Assembly: GCF_004799645.1 (NCBI RefSeq)
Contig: NZ_CP031305.1
Coordinates: 62,001-126,000 of the forward strand
Direction: 5' to 3'
From: Natronorubrum bangense
Lineage (GTDB): Archaea > Halobacteriota > Halobacteria > Halobacteriales > Natrialbaceae
Length of the DNA: 64,000 nt
The position numbers were made by a program, and so were the translations under genes. Of the stretch, positions 7,616 through 15,723 are shown piece by piece; position 1 is the first letter of the stretch; each line of letters opens with the position of its first letter. The notes under the pieces are model-generated. The model was not told where the DNA came from and searched no databases. It saw only the letters and a list, made by a program, of their open reading frames with translations.

Positions 7616-9344
7616 CGCCATCACCTCCCGGACCGGTCCGCAGATGCTGGCGATCGGTCGGATCACTGCGTGCACGCTCGGTGATCCGTTCGATGTCACG
7701 TTCGACTGCTTCGTCGAACGATGCCGGGTCGGAGACGTACCATTCGAGGTACTCGCTCAGCTTTTCGGCGGTCAGGTATGTACTCAGAATCACGTATGAT
7801 GCGCCGCGGTCGTAGAGCTCACGCGCACCGTCGATCCGCTCGGCTTCGACGAAGGCGGTCGCGTCGTCACTAACCTCATTGAGGAGTGCTTTGTTCACGT
7901 CCAGTTGGACGGTCGAACTCAGGACGAACGACGCGTTCTTGAGGTTCGCCGCCTTTCGGATTTCGCCGTGACGGAAATCGCCGTAGATGTAGTCGTACCG
8001 CCCTTCTTCCTCGAGTTCCTCGATATGGTCCGTCCGGCGGTCGATGATGACGACGTCCCCGTACTCTTCCTCGAGCAACGGCAACACCTGCTGGGTGACC
8101 TCGTCGTAGCCGATGGCAATGGCGTGGTCGTCGTACGATTTCAGATCGATATCGGTTTTCGATTCGGACTCGAAGCGGCTGAACCACGGCTTCGATTTGG
8201 CGTAGAGCGTGTGGTTGTAGTTGATGATGTACGTCGAGACGCTCATCGTCATGAGCGCCATCAGACTCAGATAGCCGAGGATGTCCGTGCCGATGTAGCC
8301 CTGCTGGACTGCAAGCGCACCGACGACCAGCGAGAACTCACTGACCTGAACCATGTTGATCGCCCCGAGGAAGGAGGTTTCGACGCTGAAATCCTCCCGG
8401 TCGATCAGATAGAACATGATCCAGAAGTTGCCGACCATCAACACCACCGAGGCGACGATCGCCTCGAGCCAGTAGGCAAGCAGGTCGTCGGCCGCGAGTC
8501 GCAGCCCGATGCTGGCGAAGAACACGAGGATGAAGAAGTCCGTGATCGGCGTAATTCGATCCTCGAGTTCCTTGCTGTAGGGCAACTGGGCGAGGCTGAT
8601 GCCGGCGAGGAAGGCCCCGACCTCGAGGGAGAGATCGAACTGTTCGGAGACGGCAATAAAGAGGAAGGCCCATGCGATGGAGACGACGAGGAAGACGTCC
8701 TTGTTGTCCGCGATCCGGCGGAACAGTTTCGGCAGGAGATATCGCGAGGAGGCGATCGAGAAGACACCGATAAACGTCATCATGACGGCGATGACGCCGA
8801 GTGTGGTCGCAATCTCGTTTGCACTGCCGAGTTCGTCGGCACCGAGCAAGGCGAGGATGATGACGAGATAGATGTCCTGAACGATGAGGACGCCGACGTC
8901 GATCTTCCCCGGTAGCGCGGTGATTTCGTCTTTGTCGGTGAGGATTTTGACGATGATCGGCGTCGCACCGAAGACGGTCGCCAACGCGATGATGACGACT
9001 TCCGTGGGATCGAACCCGAGCGCCCACGCGACTGCGAGTGCGAGTGCCGTCTGGAGAATCGTCTGCCAGACGGCGATGTTGATTATCGGGCGTAAAATCT
9101 CTCGGATATCGTCGAATCGCATCTTCATCCCGAGCAAAAAGAGCAGGAAACCGAGCCCGAGTTCGGCCATGCTCTCGACGAGCCCGTCTTCGGTGACGAT
9201 GTCGAACATCACCGGGCCGAGGATCAGCCCCGTCAGGATGTAGGCGATGATCGTGGGCTGGCCCGTCTGGCGGGCGATCAGGCCAACGATCGTCGCGACG
9301 ACGATAATAATCGCAAAGTCAGCCGCGAGGGCAATTTCACTCAT
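7608..9344 (-). CDS. CPA2-type cation/proton antiporter with degenerate TrkA_N-like domain
   Basis: KefB-type antiporter of about 578 residues, paralogous to the gene it overlaps downstream. The membrane part starts MSEIALAADFAIIIVVATIVGL and contains GQPTIIAYILTGLILGP and LLFLLGMKMRFDDI, family signatures. The soluble C-terminal domain begins YDDHAIAIGYDEVTQQVL; here the GxGxxG turn of TrkA_N is replaced by GYDEVT, so nucleotide binding may be lost, although the following VVIIDRRTD strand is kept. A GTG start at 9359 would add five residues. Tandem, overlapping genes suggest the two products are made together and may form a heteromer. Confidence 0.85.
   Translation of the reverse strand: MSEIALAADFAIIIVVATIVGLIARQTGQPTIIAYILTGLILGPVMFDIVTEDGLVESMAELGLGFLLFLLGMKMRFDDIREILRPIINIAVWQTILQTALALAVAWALGFDPTEVVIIALATVFGATPIIVKILTDKDEITALPGKIDVGVLIVQDIYLVIILALLGADELGSANEIATTLGVIAVMMTFIGVFSIASSRYLLPKLFRRIADNKDVFLVVSIAWAFLFIAVSEQFDLSLEVGAFLAGISLAQLPYSKELEDRITPITDFFILVFFASIGLRLAADDLLAYWLEAIVASVVLMVGNFWIMFYLIDREDFSVETSFLGAINMVQVSEFSLVVGALAVQQGYIGTDILGYLSLMALMTMSVSTYIINYNHTLYAKSKPWFSRFESESKTDIDLKSYDDHAIAIGYDEVTQQVLPLLEEEYGDVVIIDRRTDHIEELEEEGRYDYIYGDFRHGEIRKAANLKNASFVLSSTVQLDVNKALLNEVSDDATAFVEAERIDGARELYDRGASYVILSTYLTAEKLSEYLEWYVSDPASFDEAVERDIERITERARSDPTDRQHLRTGPGGDGDD
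7624..7628 (-). promoter_or_regulatory. Shine-Dalgarno site deciding the second antiporter start
   Basis: On the minus strand this reads GGAGG, eight bases before the ATG at 7615 and only two before an in-frame ATG at 7621. The spacing favours 7615. The site lies inside the 3' end of the upstream antiporter gene. Confidence 0.55.
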
Positions 9345-9502
9345 CAGTGAGTAGTTCACTCGTGCATAGGTTCACTGCTGTTGTTATAGGTTGTCTTCTC
9401 CGTTCGGAACCACTCGCACGTCGTGAGCGGTCATACGGACTGCTGGAGTCACTGACCGTCGATCACCGACCCCGCCGCCCGTGATCGGGACCGCAGACCG
9501 TC

Positions 9503-9871
9503 TCAGTCGGCCAACCCCTCGATCAGAAACGTCGCGGATGCGAGGTTCGTCGCCAGTGCCGTGTCGTGGACGTCACAGATCCGCAACAGCGCGGAGATGT
9601 CGGGCTCGTGGGGCTGGGCGCGGAGCGGATCTCGGAGGAACACGATCCCATCGAGTTTGTTTTCGGCGACCTCCGACCCGATCATCAGGTCCCCACCGAG
9701 TGGCCCCGACTCCTTGCGCTCGACCTCGAGGTCGGTTGCCTCCATCAGTCGCTTACCGGTCGTCCCAGTTGCGATCAGGTCGTACGCACTCAACTGCGTT
9801 TCGTGTGTTTGTGCAAACTCGAGGAGATCCGACTTCTTCTCGTCGTGGGCAATAAGTGCGACGCGGGTCAT
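9503..9871 (-). CDS. mgsA: methylglyoxal synthase
   Basis: Converts dihydroxyacetone phosphate to methylglyoxal and phosphate, a bypass of lower glycolysis. At 122 residues it is slightly shorter than the bacterial enzyme but keeps its landmarks: MTRVALIAHDEKKSDLLEFA at the N-terminus, GTTGKRL phosphate-binding turn, SGPLGGDLMIGS with the catalytic Asp, and DPLRAQPHEPDI with the conserved His. The ATG at 9871 begins the conserved sequence, so the longer reading to 9985 is unlikely. It is divergent from a glyoxalase-fold gene that starts 112 bases away, with a perfect palindrome in between. Confidence 0.92.
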   Translation of the reverse strand: MTRVALIAHDEKKSDLLEFAQTHETQLSAYDLIATGTTGKRLMEATDLEVERKESGPLGGDLMIGSEVAENKLDGIVFLRDPLRAQPHEPDISALLRICDVHDTALATNLASATFLIEGLAD

Positions 9872-9924
9872 ATCGGATCGTTGATCTCCGGGACGATAAC
9901 TGTGTGTGGCGCAACCGGTCCGCA

Positions 9925-9950
9925 TTCGGCTCCGCTCGAGCGGAGCCGAA
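9925..9950. promoter_or_regulatory. 26-base perfect palindrome between mgsA and the glyoxalase-fold gene
   Basis: The left arm TTCGGCTCCGCTC is followed directly by its exact reverse complement. It lies 34 bases before the ATG at 9984 and about 54 bases from the mgsA start. It is followed by CGTTTTTCG. It could be an operator for a dimeric regulator controlling both genes, or a hairpin. Confidence 0.5.
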
Positions 9951-9983
9951 CGTTTTTCGTGGCTGCTCGCCCGACCACTCGCC

Positions 9984-10409
9984 ATGACAGATTCTGAGCC
10001 CAGTGCCCATCACGTCGGTATCACCGTGAGCGACCTCGAGGCGACCCTGCCGTTTTATCGGGACGTCCTCGGACTCGAGGTTATCACCCGATTCAGCGTC
10101 GGTGGCGAGGCCTTTTCGGCGGGCGTCGGCGTCGAGGACGCACGCGGCGAGTTTGCCCATCTCGACGCGGACGGCTGTCGAATCGAACTCATCGAGTACG
10201 ACCCGCAAGCGCGGGGGTCGCCGGCCGCTGGTCTCAACCAGCCCGGGGCGACCCACGTCGGGCTTTCGGTGGACGACCTCGAGGCCTTCTATGACGCCTT
10301 ACCCGAAGACGTTTCGACGATCAGTGAGCCCCAGACCACCGAAAGCGGAACGTCGATCCTGTTTCTGCGCGATCCAGAGTCGAATCTGATCGAAATACTC
10401 GAGAGCTAA
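9984..10409 (+). CDS. VOC (glyoxalase/bleomycin resistance) family protein
   Basis: A 141-residue vicinal-oxygen-chelate protein with two beta-alpha-beta-beta-beta halves: HHVGITVSDLEATLPFYRDVLGLEV near the N-terminus and THVGLSVDDLEAFYDAL from about residue 90. The metal ligands of the glyoxalase I and methylmalonyl-CoA epimerase type are present: His in the first strand, Glu in RIELIEY, His in the second half and Glu near the end in NLIEILE. The methylglyoxal synthase gene next door makes glyoxalase I-like detoxification plausible, but epimerase activity cannot be excluded. ATG at 9984 starts just before the domain. Confidence 0.82.
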   Translation: MTDSEPSAHHVGITVSDLEATLPFYRDVLGLEVITRFSVGGEAFSAGVGVEDARGEFAHLDADGCRIELIEYDPQARGSPAAGLNQPGATHVGLSVDDLEAFYDALPEDVSTISEPQTTESGTSILFLRDPESNLIEILES

Positions 10410-10450
10410 GCGAGCCCCGAACCCGTTTCGAAAACTCAGCCGGTTCCTGC

Positions 10451-10714
10451 TCACGCGAGCGTCGATCGGACTTCCTCGACGGGGACGTCACAGTTCGAAC
10501 AGACGTGCTTTTCGGCGGCGATATAGACGGTTCCACACGCCGAGCAGTGAAAGAGATTGCCGGGTGCGTCCGGGTTCGTGGCCGACTGATCGTCCGTCGC
10601 CTCGTCGGCGGTGTCGTCTGCCGGCGTGTCATCGGCAGCGAACAGTGTCGAGCGGATCCGATCTCGGATTCGGCCGATCGGAGAGGAAGAACGTCTGTTG
10701 GTTCGAATAGTCAT
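10451..10714 (-). CDS. small zinc-ribbon protein
   Basis: An 87-residue haloarchaeal protein with a basic N-terminus (MTIRTNRRSSSPIGRIRDRI), an acidic, low-complexity linker (about 25-50) and a C-terminal zinc ribbon: CSAC and, 13 residues later, CSNC. The cysteine pairs would hold one zinc ion. Function is unknown; such proteins are common in haloarchaea and some bind nucleic acid or act in biofilm and stress control. It converges with the VOC gene (41 bases) and is divergent from pyrF. Confidence 0.6.
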   Translation of the reverse strand: MTIRTNRRSSSPIGRIRDRIRSTLFAADDTPADDTADEATDDQSATNPDAPGNLFHCSACGTVYIAAEKHVCSNCDVPVEEVRSTLA

Positions 10715-10989
10715 GCGGTAGGTTTCGATTATATTCGCGAAGTAGTTGCTGTCTAAAGTATTTGGGAGTGGACCTACCGAGACGCACAACTGCTCGAGTC
10801 GAGAGCATCGAATACGGGTCGCTTCGGTGGCGTATCCGTCGGATCTGTCTCTGCGGGGCACGTGTGGTTACTGTGTACGTATACCGAGACGTCTCGAGAG
10901 CGGCCGAGCTCTCGAACGCGTCCGAGTGCTCTCTGACTCCGGCCGAGAGTATAGCAACCTTTTCGACCGTCGGGGGACCACTCGCTCGC

Positions 10990-11790
10990 ATGAACTTCTT
11001 CGACCGCTTGCACGACCGTATTCGGACGGTCGACAGCGTCGTCAGCGTCGGACTCGATCCCGACCCGTCACGTATTCCTGCCCACCTCCAGGAGCACGAC
11101 CTCCCGCGGTGGGCGTTCAACCGCCGGATCATCGACGCCACCCACGAACACGCGGCCGTCTACAAGCCGAACGCCGCCTTTTATGAAGACCCTGACGGCT
11201 GGCGTGCACTCGAGGAAACGATCGCCTACGCCCACGGCAAGGACGTCCCCGTCTTGCTCGACGCGAAACGAGCCGACATCGGGAACACGACCCGCCAGTA
11301 CGCCGAGATGCTCGAGACCGTCGACGCGATCACGGTCAACCCGTATATGGGCCGGGACTCGCTGCAGCCGTTTCTCGCAGACGAGGAATCTGGCGTCTTC
11401 ATCCTCTGTCGGACCTCGAACCCCGGCGGTGCGGACATTCAGGACCTCGAACTCGAGACGGGCGAACCCGTCTACGAGCGCGTGGCCGCGCTGGCGGATC
11501 TCTGGAACGACAACGACAACGTCGGCCTCGTCGTCGGCGCGACGAAACCCGAAGAACTCGAGGAGTTGCGCGAGCAGGTGCCGGAGCTGCCGTTTCTCGT
11601 GCCCGGCGTCGGCGCACAGGGCGGCGATGCCGAAGCCGCAGTCGAGTACGGCCTCGCAGACGGCGTCGGGCTGGTCAACTCCTCGCGCGGGATCATCTTC
11701 GCGGGCGAAGAGCAGGGCGAGGAGTTCGCCCACGCCAGCGGTCAGGCCGCAAAACGGCTGAAAAAGCGGCTCAACCAGTATCGGGAGTGA
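10990..11790 (+). CDS. pyrF: orotidine 5'-phosphate decarboxylase
   Basis: Last step of UMP synthesis, decarboxylating OMP, 266 residues. The catalytic DAKRADIGNT is at about residues 93-102, with Lys and two Asp of the charge network; substrate contacts include SVGLDPDPSR near the N-terminus and the C-terminal VPGVGAQGGDAEAA and NSSRGIIFA phosphate-binding stretches. Length and layout match the longer, type 2 PyrF found in mycobacteria and haloarchaea, not the short archaeal form. ATG at 10990 begins the conserved sequence; in-frame sequence upstream is unlikely to be coding. Confidence 0.95.
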   Translation: MNFFDRLHDRIRTVDSVVSVGLDPDPSRIPAHLQEHDLPRWAFNRRIIDATHEHAAVYKPNAAFYEDPDGWRALEETIAYAHGKDVPVLLDAKRADIGNTTRQYAEMLETVDAITVNPYMGRDSLQPFLADEESGVFILCRTSNPGGADIQDLELETGEPVYERVAALADLWNDNDNVGLVVGATKPEELEELREQVPELPFLVPGVGAQGGDAEAAVEYGLADGVGLVNSSRGIIFAGEEQGEEFAHASGQAAKRLKKRLNQYRE

Positions 11791-11848
11791 CGCTGGGTCA
11801 CTGTCTCGGCTGAACACGCTCTTCAGTTCGTCGTTTCTCGGTTCTGTT

Positions 11849-12103
11849 TCAGCCGTTCGGGCTATCTTCAACCACGCGACCTGCGATTCGGCCGTCGACG
11901 ACGCGACCGAGGAGTTCGACCTCGACTGGCTCCGCCGGCGGTCGGTCCTCGAGTCGCTCGAGTCCCTCGACGACCGCGATATCCATCGGACTCGAGTCAT
12001 GTGGATGGTCGGCGACGAGTCGGCCGTCGCGTTCCTCGAGGAGAAGGTCAAACCGGTCACCGATCGCAAGCGATTCGTCGAGTAGATCACGAATAGACGT
12101 CAT
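11849..12103 (-). CDS. small conserved haloarchaeal protein
   Basis: An 84-residue protein I cannot assign to a named family. It starts MTSIRDLLDESLAIGDRF, has a charged middle (LLLEERDGRLVADHPHDSS) and a C-terminal beta-rich stretch VEVELLGRVVDGRIAGRVVED. No membrane or signal sequence. It begins seven bases after the stop of a zinc-finger gene on the same strand, so the two probably share a transcript, which supports it being real. Confidence 0.55.
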   Translation of the reverse strand: MTSIRDLLDESLAIGDRFDLLLEERDGRLVADHPHDSSPMDIAVVEGLERLEDRPPAEPVEVELLGRVVDGRIAGRVVEDSPNG

Positions 12104-12110
12104 AGCGGCC

Positions 12111-12290
12111 TCACAGGCGGTGGATATCCACGTCGTCGGACTGGCGGCTGGGGTCTGCCTGTGCGACACAGTCGACACAGAGCCCATGCGCTTCCTTGTA
12201 GTGGACTGAACAGGCGAGCGTGCCACAGTTTTGACACTGCTCTTCGGCGAGTCGTGACTCACAGATCTGGCAGAGACCGCTGACGCTCAT
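12111..12290 (-). CDS. HIT-type zinc-finger small protein
   Basis: A 59-residue protein that is almost entirely a zinc finger: CQIC, eight residues, CQNC, then a single Cys, a His three on, and a final His/CVDC. The spacing matches a HIT-type (zf-HIT) finger binding two zinc ions in an interleaved way. In eukaryotes this finger mediates protein contacts in RNA-processing complexes; the archaeal role is not known. Start ATG at 12290 places the first Cys at residue 8. It precedes the 84-residue gene and is divergent from the GTPase gene about 190 bases away. Confidence 0.6.
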   Translation of the reverse strand: MSVSGLCQICESRLAEEQCQNCGTLACSVHYKEAHGLCVDCVAQADPSRQSDDVDIHRL

Positions 12291-12481
12291 GGCCGTAGTA
12301 GGGCCTCGAGTCTCTTGAAACCGGGGCTGGAACTGCGCCGTCACGATCGACGAATCCGACGGCTGTGGGACACCTCGTTTCTGTCTCCGTGAGAGAACGA
12401 TGCCCGCTGTGACGATGCTATCATGTTTTATGTTCACAACCCACGGGAAGGCTTTTGCCATGTGGGATACTACCGGGCCAC

Positions 12482-14083
12482 ATGAGCCGTGACCGGGCTC
12501 TTCTCAAGCGAGCCCTGGACCGTGGCGAACAGGACGGTGGCAACGTCGAATTCAAAGAGCGACTCTCACGAGACGTCCACCTCGAGGGTGGACGACGAGA
12601 GAGTTTGGCCGCACAACTGCGCCACCGACTGCTCTCCGGCGATGGCGAGGCGACCTACGTCGTTGGTGTAACGGACGACGGTGGCCTTGCCGGGATCGAT
12701 CCGGACACGTTCGCCGAGACGATGGACGTTCTCTCGCTGCTCGCCGAGGAAGCCGACGCGCATATCAACGACGTCCAGACGTGGGGCGTCGATGACGGCC
12801 TCGTCGGCATCGCGATCATCCAGGAAGGTGGTGTCCTCGAGACGGACGACGAACACGTCGTCGTCGGCACTGCGGGTCACGTCGACCACGGCAAGAGTAC
12901 ACTCGTTGGATCGCTCATCACTGGCACGCCGGATGACGGCGACGGTGCCACACGTAGCTTCCTCGATGTCCAACCCCACGAGGTCGAACGCGGCCTCTCG
13001 GCTGACCTCTCCTATGCAGTCTACGGCTTCGATGACGAGGGCCCGGTCCGAGTGCGAAACCCGAACCGTAAGGCGGATCGAGCGTCGGTCGTCGAAGAAG
13101 CCGATCGACTCGTCTCCTTTGTCGACACTGTCGGCCACGAGCCGTGGCTGCGGACGACCATTCGCGGCCTCGTCGGCCAGAAACTCGATTACGGCCTGCT
13201 CGTCGTCGCCGCCGACGACGGTCCGACCCGAACCACGCGCGAACACCTCGGCGTCTTGCTCGCCACCGATCTCCCGACGATCGTCGCGATCACGAAAACT
13301 GACGCCGTCAGCGACGAGCGTGTCGAGGAAGTCGAACGCGAGGTCGAAGGAGTTCTCCGCGAAGTCGACAAATCGCCGCTGCGGGTCGCCCGTCACGGCG
13401 TCGACGCTGCCATCGACGAGATCGGTGATCGCGTCGTCCCGATCGTCGAAACCAGCGCGATTACGATGGACGGCCTCGAGACGCTTGACGAACTGTTCGA
13501 CCGCCTGCCAAAGACGTCCCAGGACACCGGCGAGTTCAGGATGTACGTCGACCGGAGCTACTCGGTAACTGGCGTCGGCGCGGTCGCCTCGGGGACGGTG
13601 ATGTCCGGCGAGGTCGAAGCCGGCGACGAACTCTTACTCGGCCCGATGCCCGACGGCCGCTTCCGGGAGGTCGAAGTCCGCTCGATCGAGATGCACTACC
13701 ACCGTGTCGACAAGGCTCAGGCGGGTCGAATCGTCGGCATTGCACTCAAAGGCGTCAAAGAGAGCGCCATCGACCGGGGCATGGTCCTCCTGCCTCGCGA
13801 CGCCGATCCCAACCCGGTTCGGGAGTTCGAGGCCGAAGTGATGGTACTCAACCATCCTACCCGGATCGGCGAGGGGTACGAACCGGTCGTCCACCTCGAG
13901 ACGATCGGCGAGGCCGCCGTGTTCTCCCCCGAAAACGGTCGCCTCTTGCCGGGTGACACCGGCGAAACCACGGTCCGGTTCAAGTTCCGACCCTACCTCG
14001 TTGAGGAAGGCCAGAAGTTCGTCTTCCGCGAAGGTCGCAGCAAGGGTGTCGGAACGGTGACCGGTGTCCATCTGATCGAGTAA
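12482..14083 (+). CDS. GTPBP1-like translational GTPase
   Basis: Elongation-factor-type GTPase of 533 residues. A 120-residue N-terminal extension precedes the G domain: G1 GHVDHGKST (132-140), G3 DTVGHE (215-220), G4 TKTD (271-274), and an SA-containing G5 (ETSAI). Two beta-barrel domains follow, starting at FRMYVDRSYSVTGVGAVASGTVMSGEVEAGD. This layout is that of the archaeal relatives of eukaryotic GTPBP1/GTPBP2, which act on stalled or released ribosomes. The ATG at 12482 is used because sequence before it is not conserved-looking. It converges with mch, 47 bases away. Confidence 0.85.
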   Translation: MSRDRALLKRALDRGEQDGGNVEFKERLSRDVHLEGGRRESLAAQLRHRLLSGDGEATYVVGVTDDGGLAGIDPDTFAETMDVLSLLAEEADAHINDVQTWGVDDGLVGIAIIQEGGVLETDDEHVVVGTAGHVDHGKSTLVGSLITGTPDDGDGATRSFLDVQPHEVERGLSADLSYAVYGFDDEGPVRVRNPNRKADRASVVEEADRLVSFVDTVGHEPWLRTTIRGLVGQKLDYGLLVVAADDGPTRTTREHLGVLLATDLPTIVAITKTDAVSDERVEEVEREVEGVLREVDKSPLRVARHGVDAAIDEIGDRVVPIVETSAITMDGLETLDELFDRLPKTSQDTGEFRMYVDRSYSVTGVGAVASGTVMSGEVEAGDELLLGPMPDGRFREVEVRSIEMHYHRVDKAQAGRIVGIALKGVKESAIDRGMVLLPRDADPNPVREFEAEVMVLNHPTRIGEGYEPVVHLETIGEAAVFSPENGRLLPGDTGETTVRFKFRPYLVEEGQKFVFREGRSKGVGTVTGVHLIE

Positions 14084-14130
14084 CGCTGCCGCTTTTCCAT
14101 GCTTCGTCGGGCACTGGTTCGAACGCCCGG

Positions 14131-15063
14131 CTACAGGTCGAACGACTCGACGAGCAGCTCTTCGTCCGTCTCGCCGTAGACGTACGTTGGGCCGCCGATG
14201 ACGTCGACTGTCACCTTCGCAGGCGCGAAGAGATCCGACGGGACCTCCGTGAAGTCCCACTCGAGATCGTCAAAGATCTCTCCGAACGGCCGGCCGTGGC
14301 CCTCGGCGGCCGTCGACGGCACCGAGTCGAAGACATCGGCATCCTCACGGACCGTCAGATGTGCCGTGCCGCCGTAGGCGATCGCGTCGTTCGTGCGTGC
14401 GATGGCAGTCCGCTCGTCGCCAGCGACGGGCGCGACCGGTGCCCGTCCCGTCGCCGAGACGATGTCCATCGGATCGTAGCCCAGTTCCGAGAGGCGGAAC
14501 GTCGCAAGTTCGGCCGTGCGAGCGGCGTTCGTGATCGATCCAACGTGACTCGCGGTTGGGTACGCAAGCAGGAAGACACCGCTGGTCTCGACTTCGGCGA
14601 GGTCAGCGACCTGTTCAGCGGCGGCTTCGGTTGGGTCCTGATCCGTTTCGACAGCCAGCGCCGTCAGATCGAACGCGTCCGTGTAGCCGACGCGGCGGAA
14701 CTCCGATTCCTCGGCCACGAGCGCACGTGCCGGACCGCTGCCAAGCCCCTCGAAATCCTCGGTCGTTAGCTCCCAGCCCGCCTTCTGCGAGCAGAGCAGC
14801 GACAGCGCCGGCTGATCCGTCGAGAGTTCGACGAACGGAACCGGCGCGCCACCGAGTTCGCCGAGGTCGTGACTCGGCGTTGCCATCCCTGCTGTCTGAA
14901 TCTCCGTCAGTAACAGCCCTGCCTCGATCCCGCCGGCGAACTCGAGTCCGAAGTCGAGTACTGTCGCCTCGTTGTCGAGGTCGTAGCCACCGATGTTCAG
15001 CTCCTCGGCGTACTCGAGGGCCTCGTCGACCAGCTCGATCGCCATCCGATTGAGACTTTCCAT
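14131..15063 (-). CDS. mch: methenyltetrahydromethanopterin cyclohydrolase
   Basis: Hydrolyses the methenyl-pterin bond in one-carbon metabolism, 310 residues. Recognised by MESLNRMAIELVDEALEYAE at the N-terminus, GGIEAGLLLTEI, QKAGWELTTEDFEGLGSGPARAL in the middle and PMDIVSATGRAPVAPVAGDE toward the C-terminus. Haloarchaea are not methanogens, so the enzyme most likely works on methenyl-tetrahydrofolate in C1 supply for purines and amino acids; this is inference. ATG at 15063 is the conserved start; an internal ATG at 15045 is the alternative. Confidence 0.92.
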   Translation of the reverse strand: MESLNRMAIELVDEALEYAEELNIGGYDLDNEATVLDFGLEFAGGIEAGLLLTEIQTAGMATPSHDLGELGGAPVPFVELSTDQPALSLLCSQKAGWELTTEDFEGLGSGPARALVAEESEFRRVGYTDAFDLTALAVETDQDPTEAAAEQVADLAEVETSGVFLLAYPTASHVGSITNAARTAELATFRLSELGYDPMDIVSATGRAPVAPVAGDERTAIARTNDAIAYGGTAHLTVREDADVFDSVPSTAAEGHGRPFGEIFDDLEWDFTEVPSDLFAPAKVTVDVIGGPTYVYGETDEELLVESFDL

Positions 15064-15226
15064 AGCGGAGGATTCACCCTCCGACCTAAAACAGTTTGTC
15101 AGTTCGTGTCCGCAGCCGTCGTCGCTGCTCACCGACTGCACCGGCATGCGGTCTGCTGTAATTCATTTCCGGCGTGACCGCGAGCAGTCCTGCGGTCGTG
15201 GCAGGACATCGGGACGGCAAACCGTA

Positions 15227-15436
15227 TCAGGTCGCCACGTCGTAGCCCGCGTCTTCGATCGTTCCGCTAACCGTAATCTCGTCAACCGTCGTCTCATCGT
15301 GTTCGACGCGTACCTCGCCCGCCTCGTGGTCTGCCGTCGCAGACGCGACCCCCTCGAGCGCCTCGAGTGCGTCGGTCACGGTTGCCTCACAGCCATCACA
15401 CGCCATGCCGGTTACCTCGAGTGTTGTCTGTTTCAT
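15227..15436 (-). CDS. heavy-metal-associated (HMA) domain protein, probable copper chaperone
   Basis: A 69-residue single-domain ferredoxin-like protein of the CopZ type. The metal site is MACDGC near residues 11-16, and the rest keeps the family pattern (ATVTDALEALEGVASATADHEAGEVRVEHDET). It would bind Cu(I) or another soft metal and pass it to a transporter. No copper ATPase gene is next to it in this window, so its partner lies elsewhere. The gap to the MFS gene (15437-15723) shows no gene. Confidence 0.85.
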   Translation of the reverse strand: MKQTTLEVTGMACDGCEATVTDALEALEGVASATADHEAGEVRVEHDETTVDEITVSGTIEDAGYDVAT

Positions 15437-15723
15437 CGCCGGTGTCTCTGGTCTCGACGGAAGTGAGCGTTCTGTTTTCGGTGAGGTGGGATACCGAACG
15501 GGGGTGTTCTCTGTGTAGGAGACATCGCTTGACTCTCGACAGCCAATCATGCTCGATCACAGCAGTTATTTCGACGACTGTGCGTGTGTCGTGTACTTGT
15601 GGCTCTCAATCATGTTCCGTTTGCCGTCGAATACGACGCTAGAGTTCCGCTTCGCACGCGTCATTTCCGGGGAACCGACCGGCAGACGACCAGCACTAGT
15701 TCTGATCGGGTGACGGAGACGCG

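Noticed and set aside
7905..8915. 336-codon plus-strand ORF
   Set aside because: Antisense to the first antiporter gene, charged low-complexity translation, no motif.
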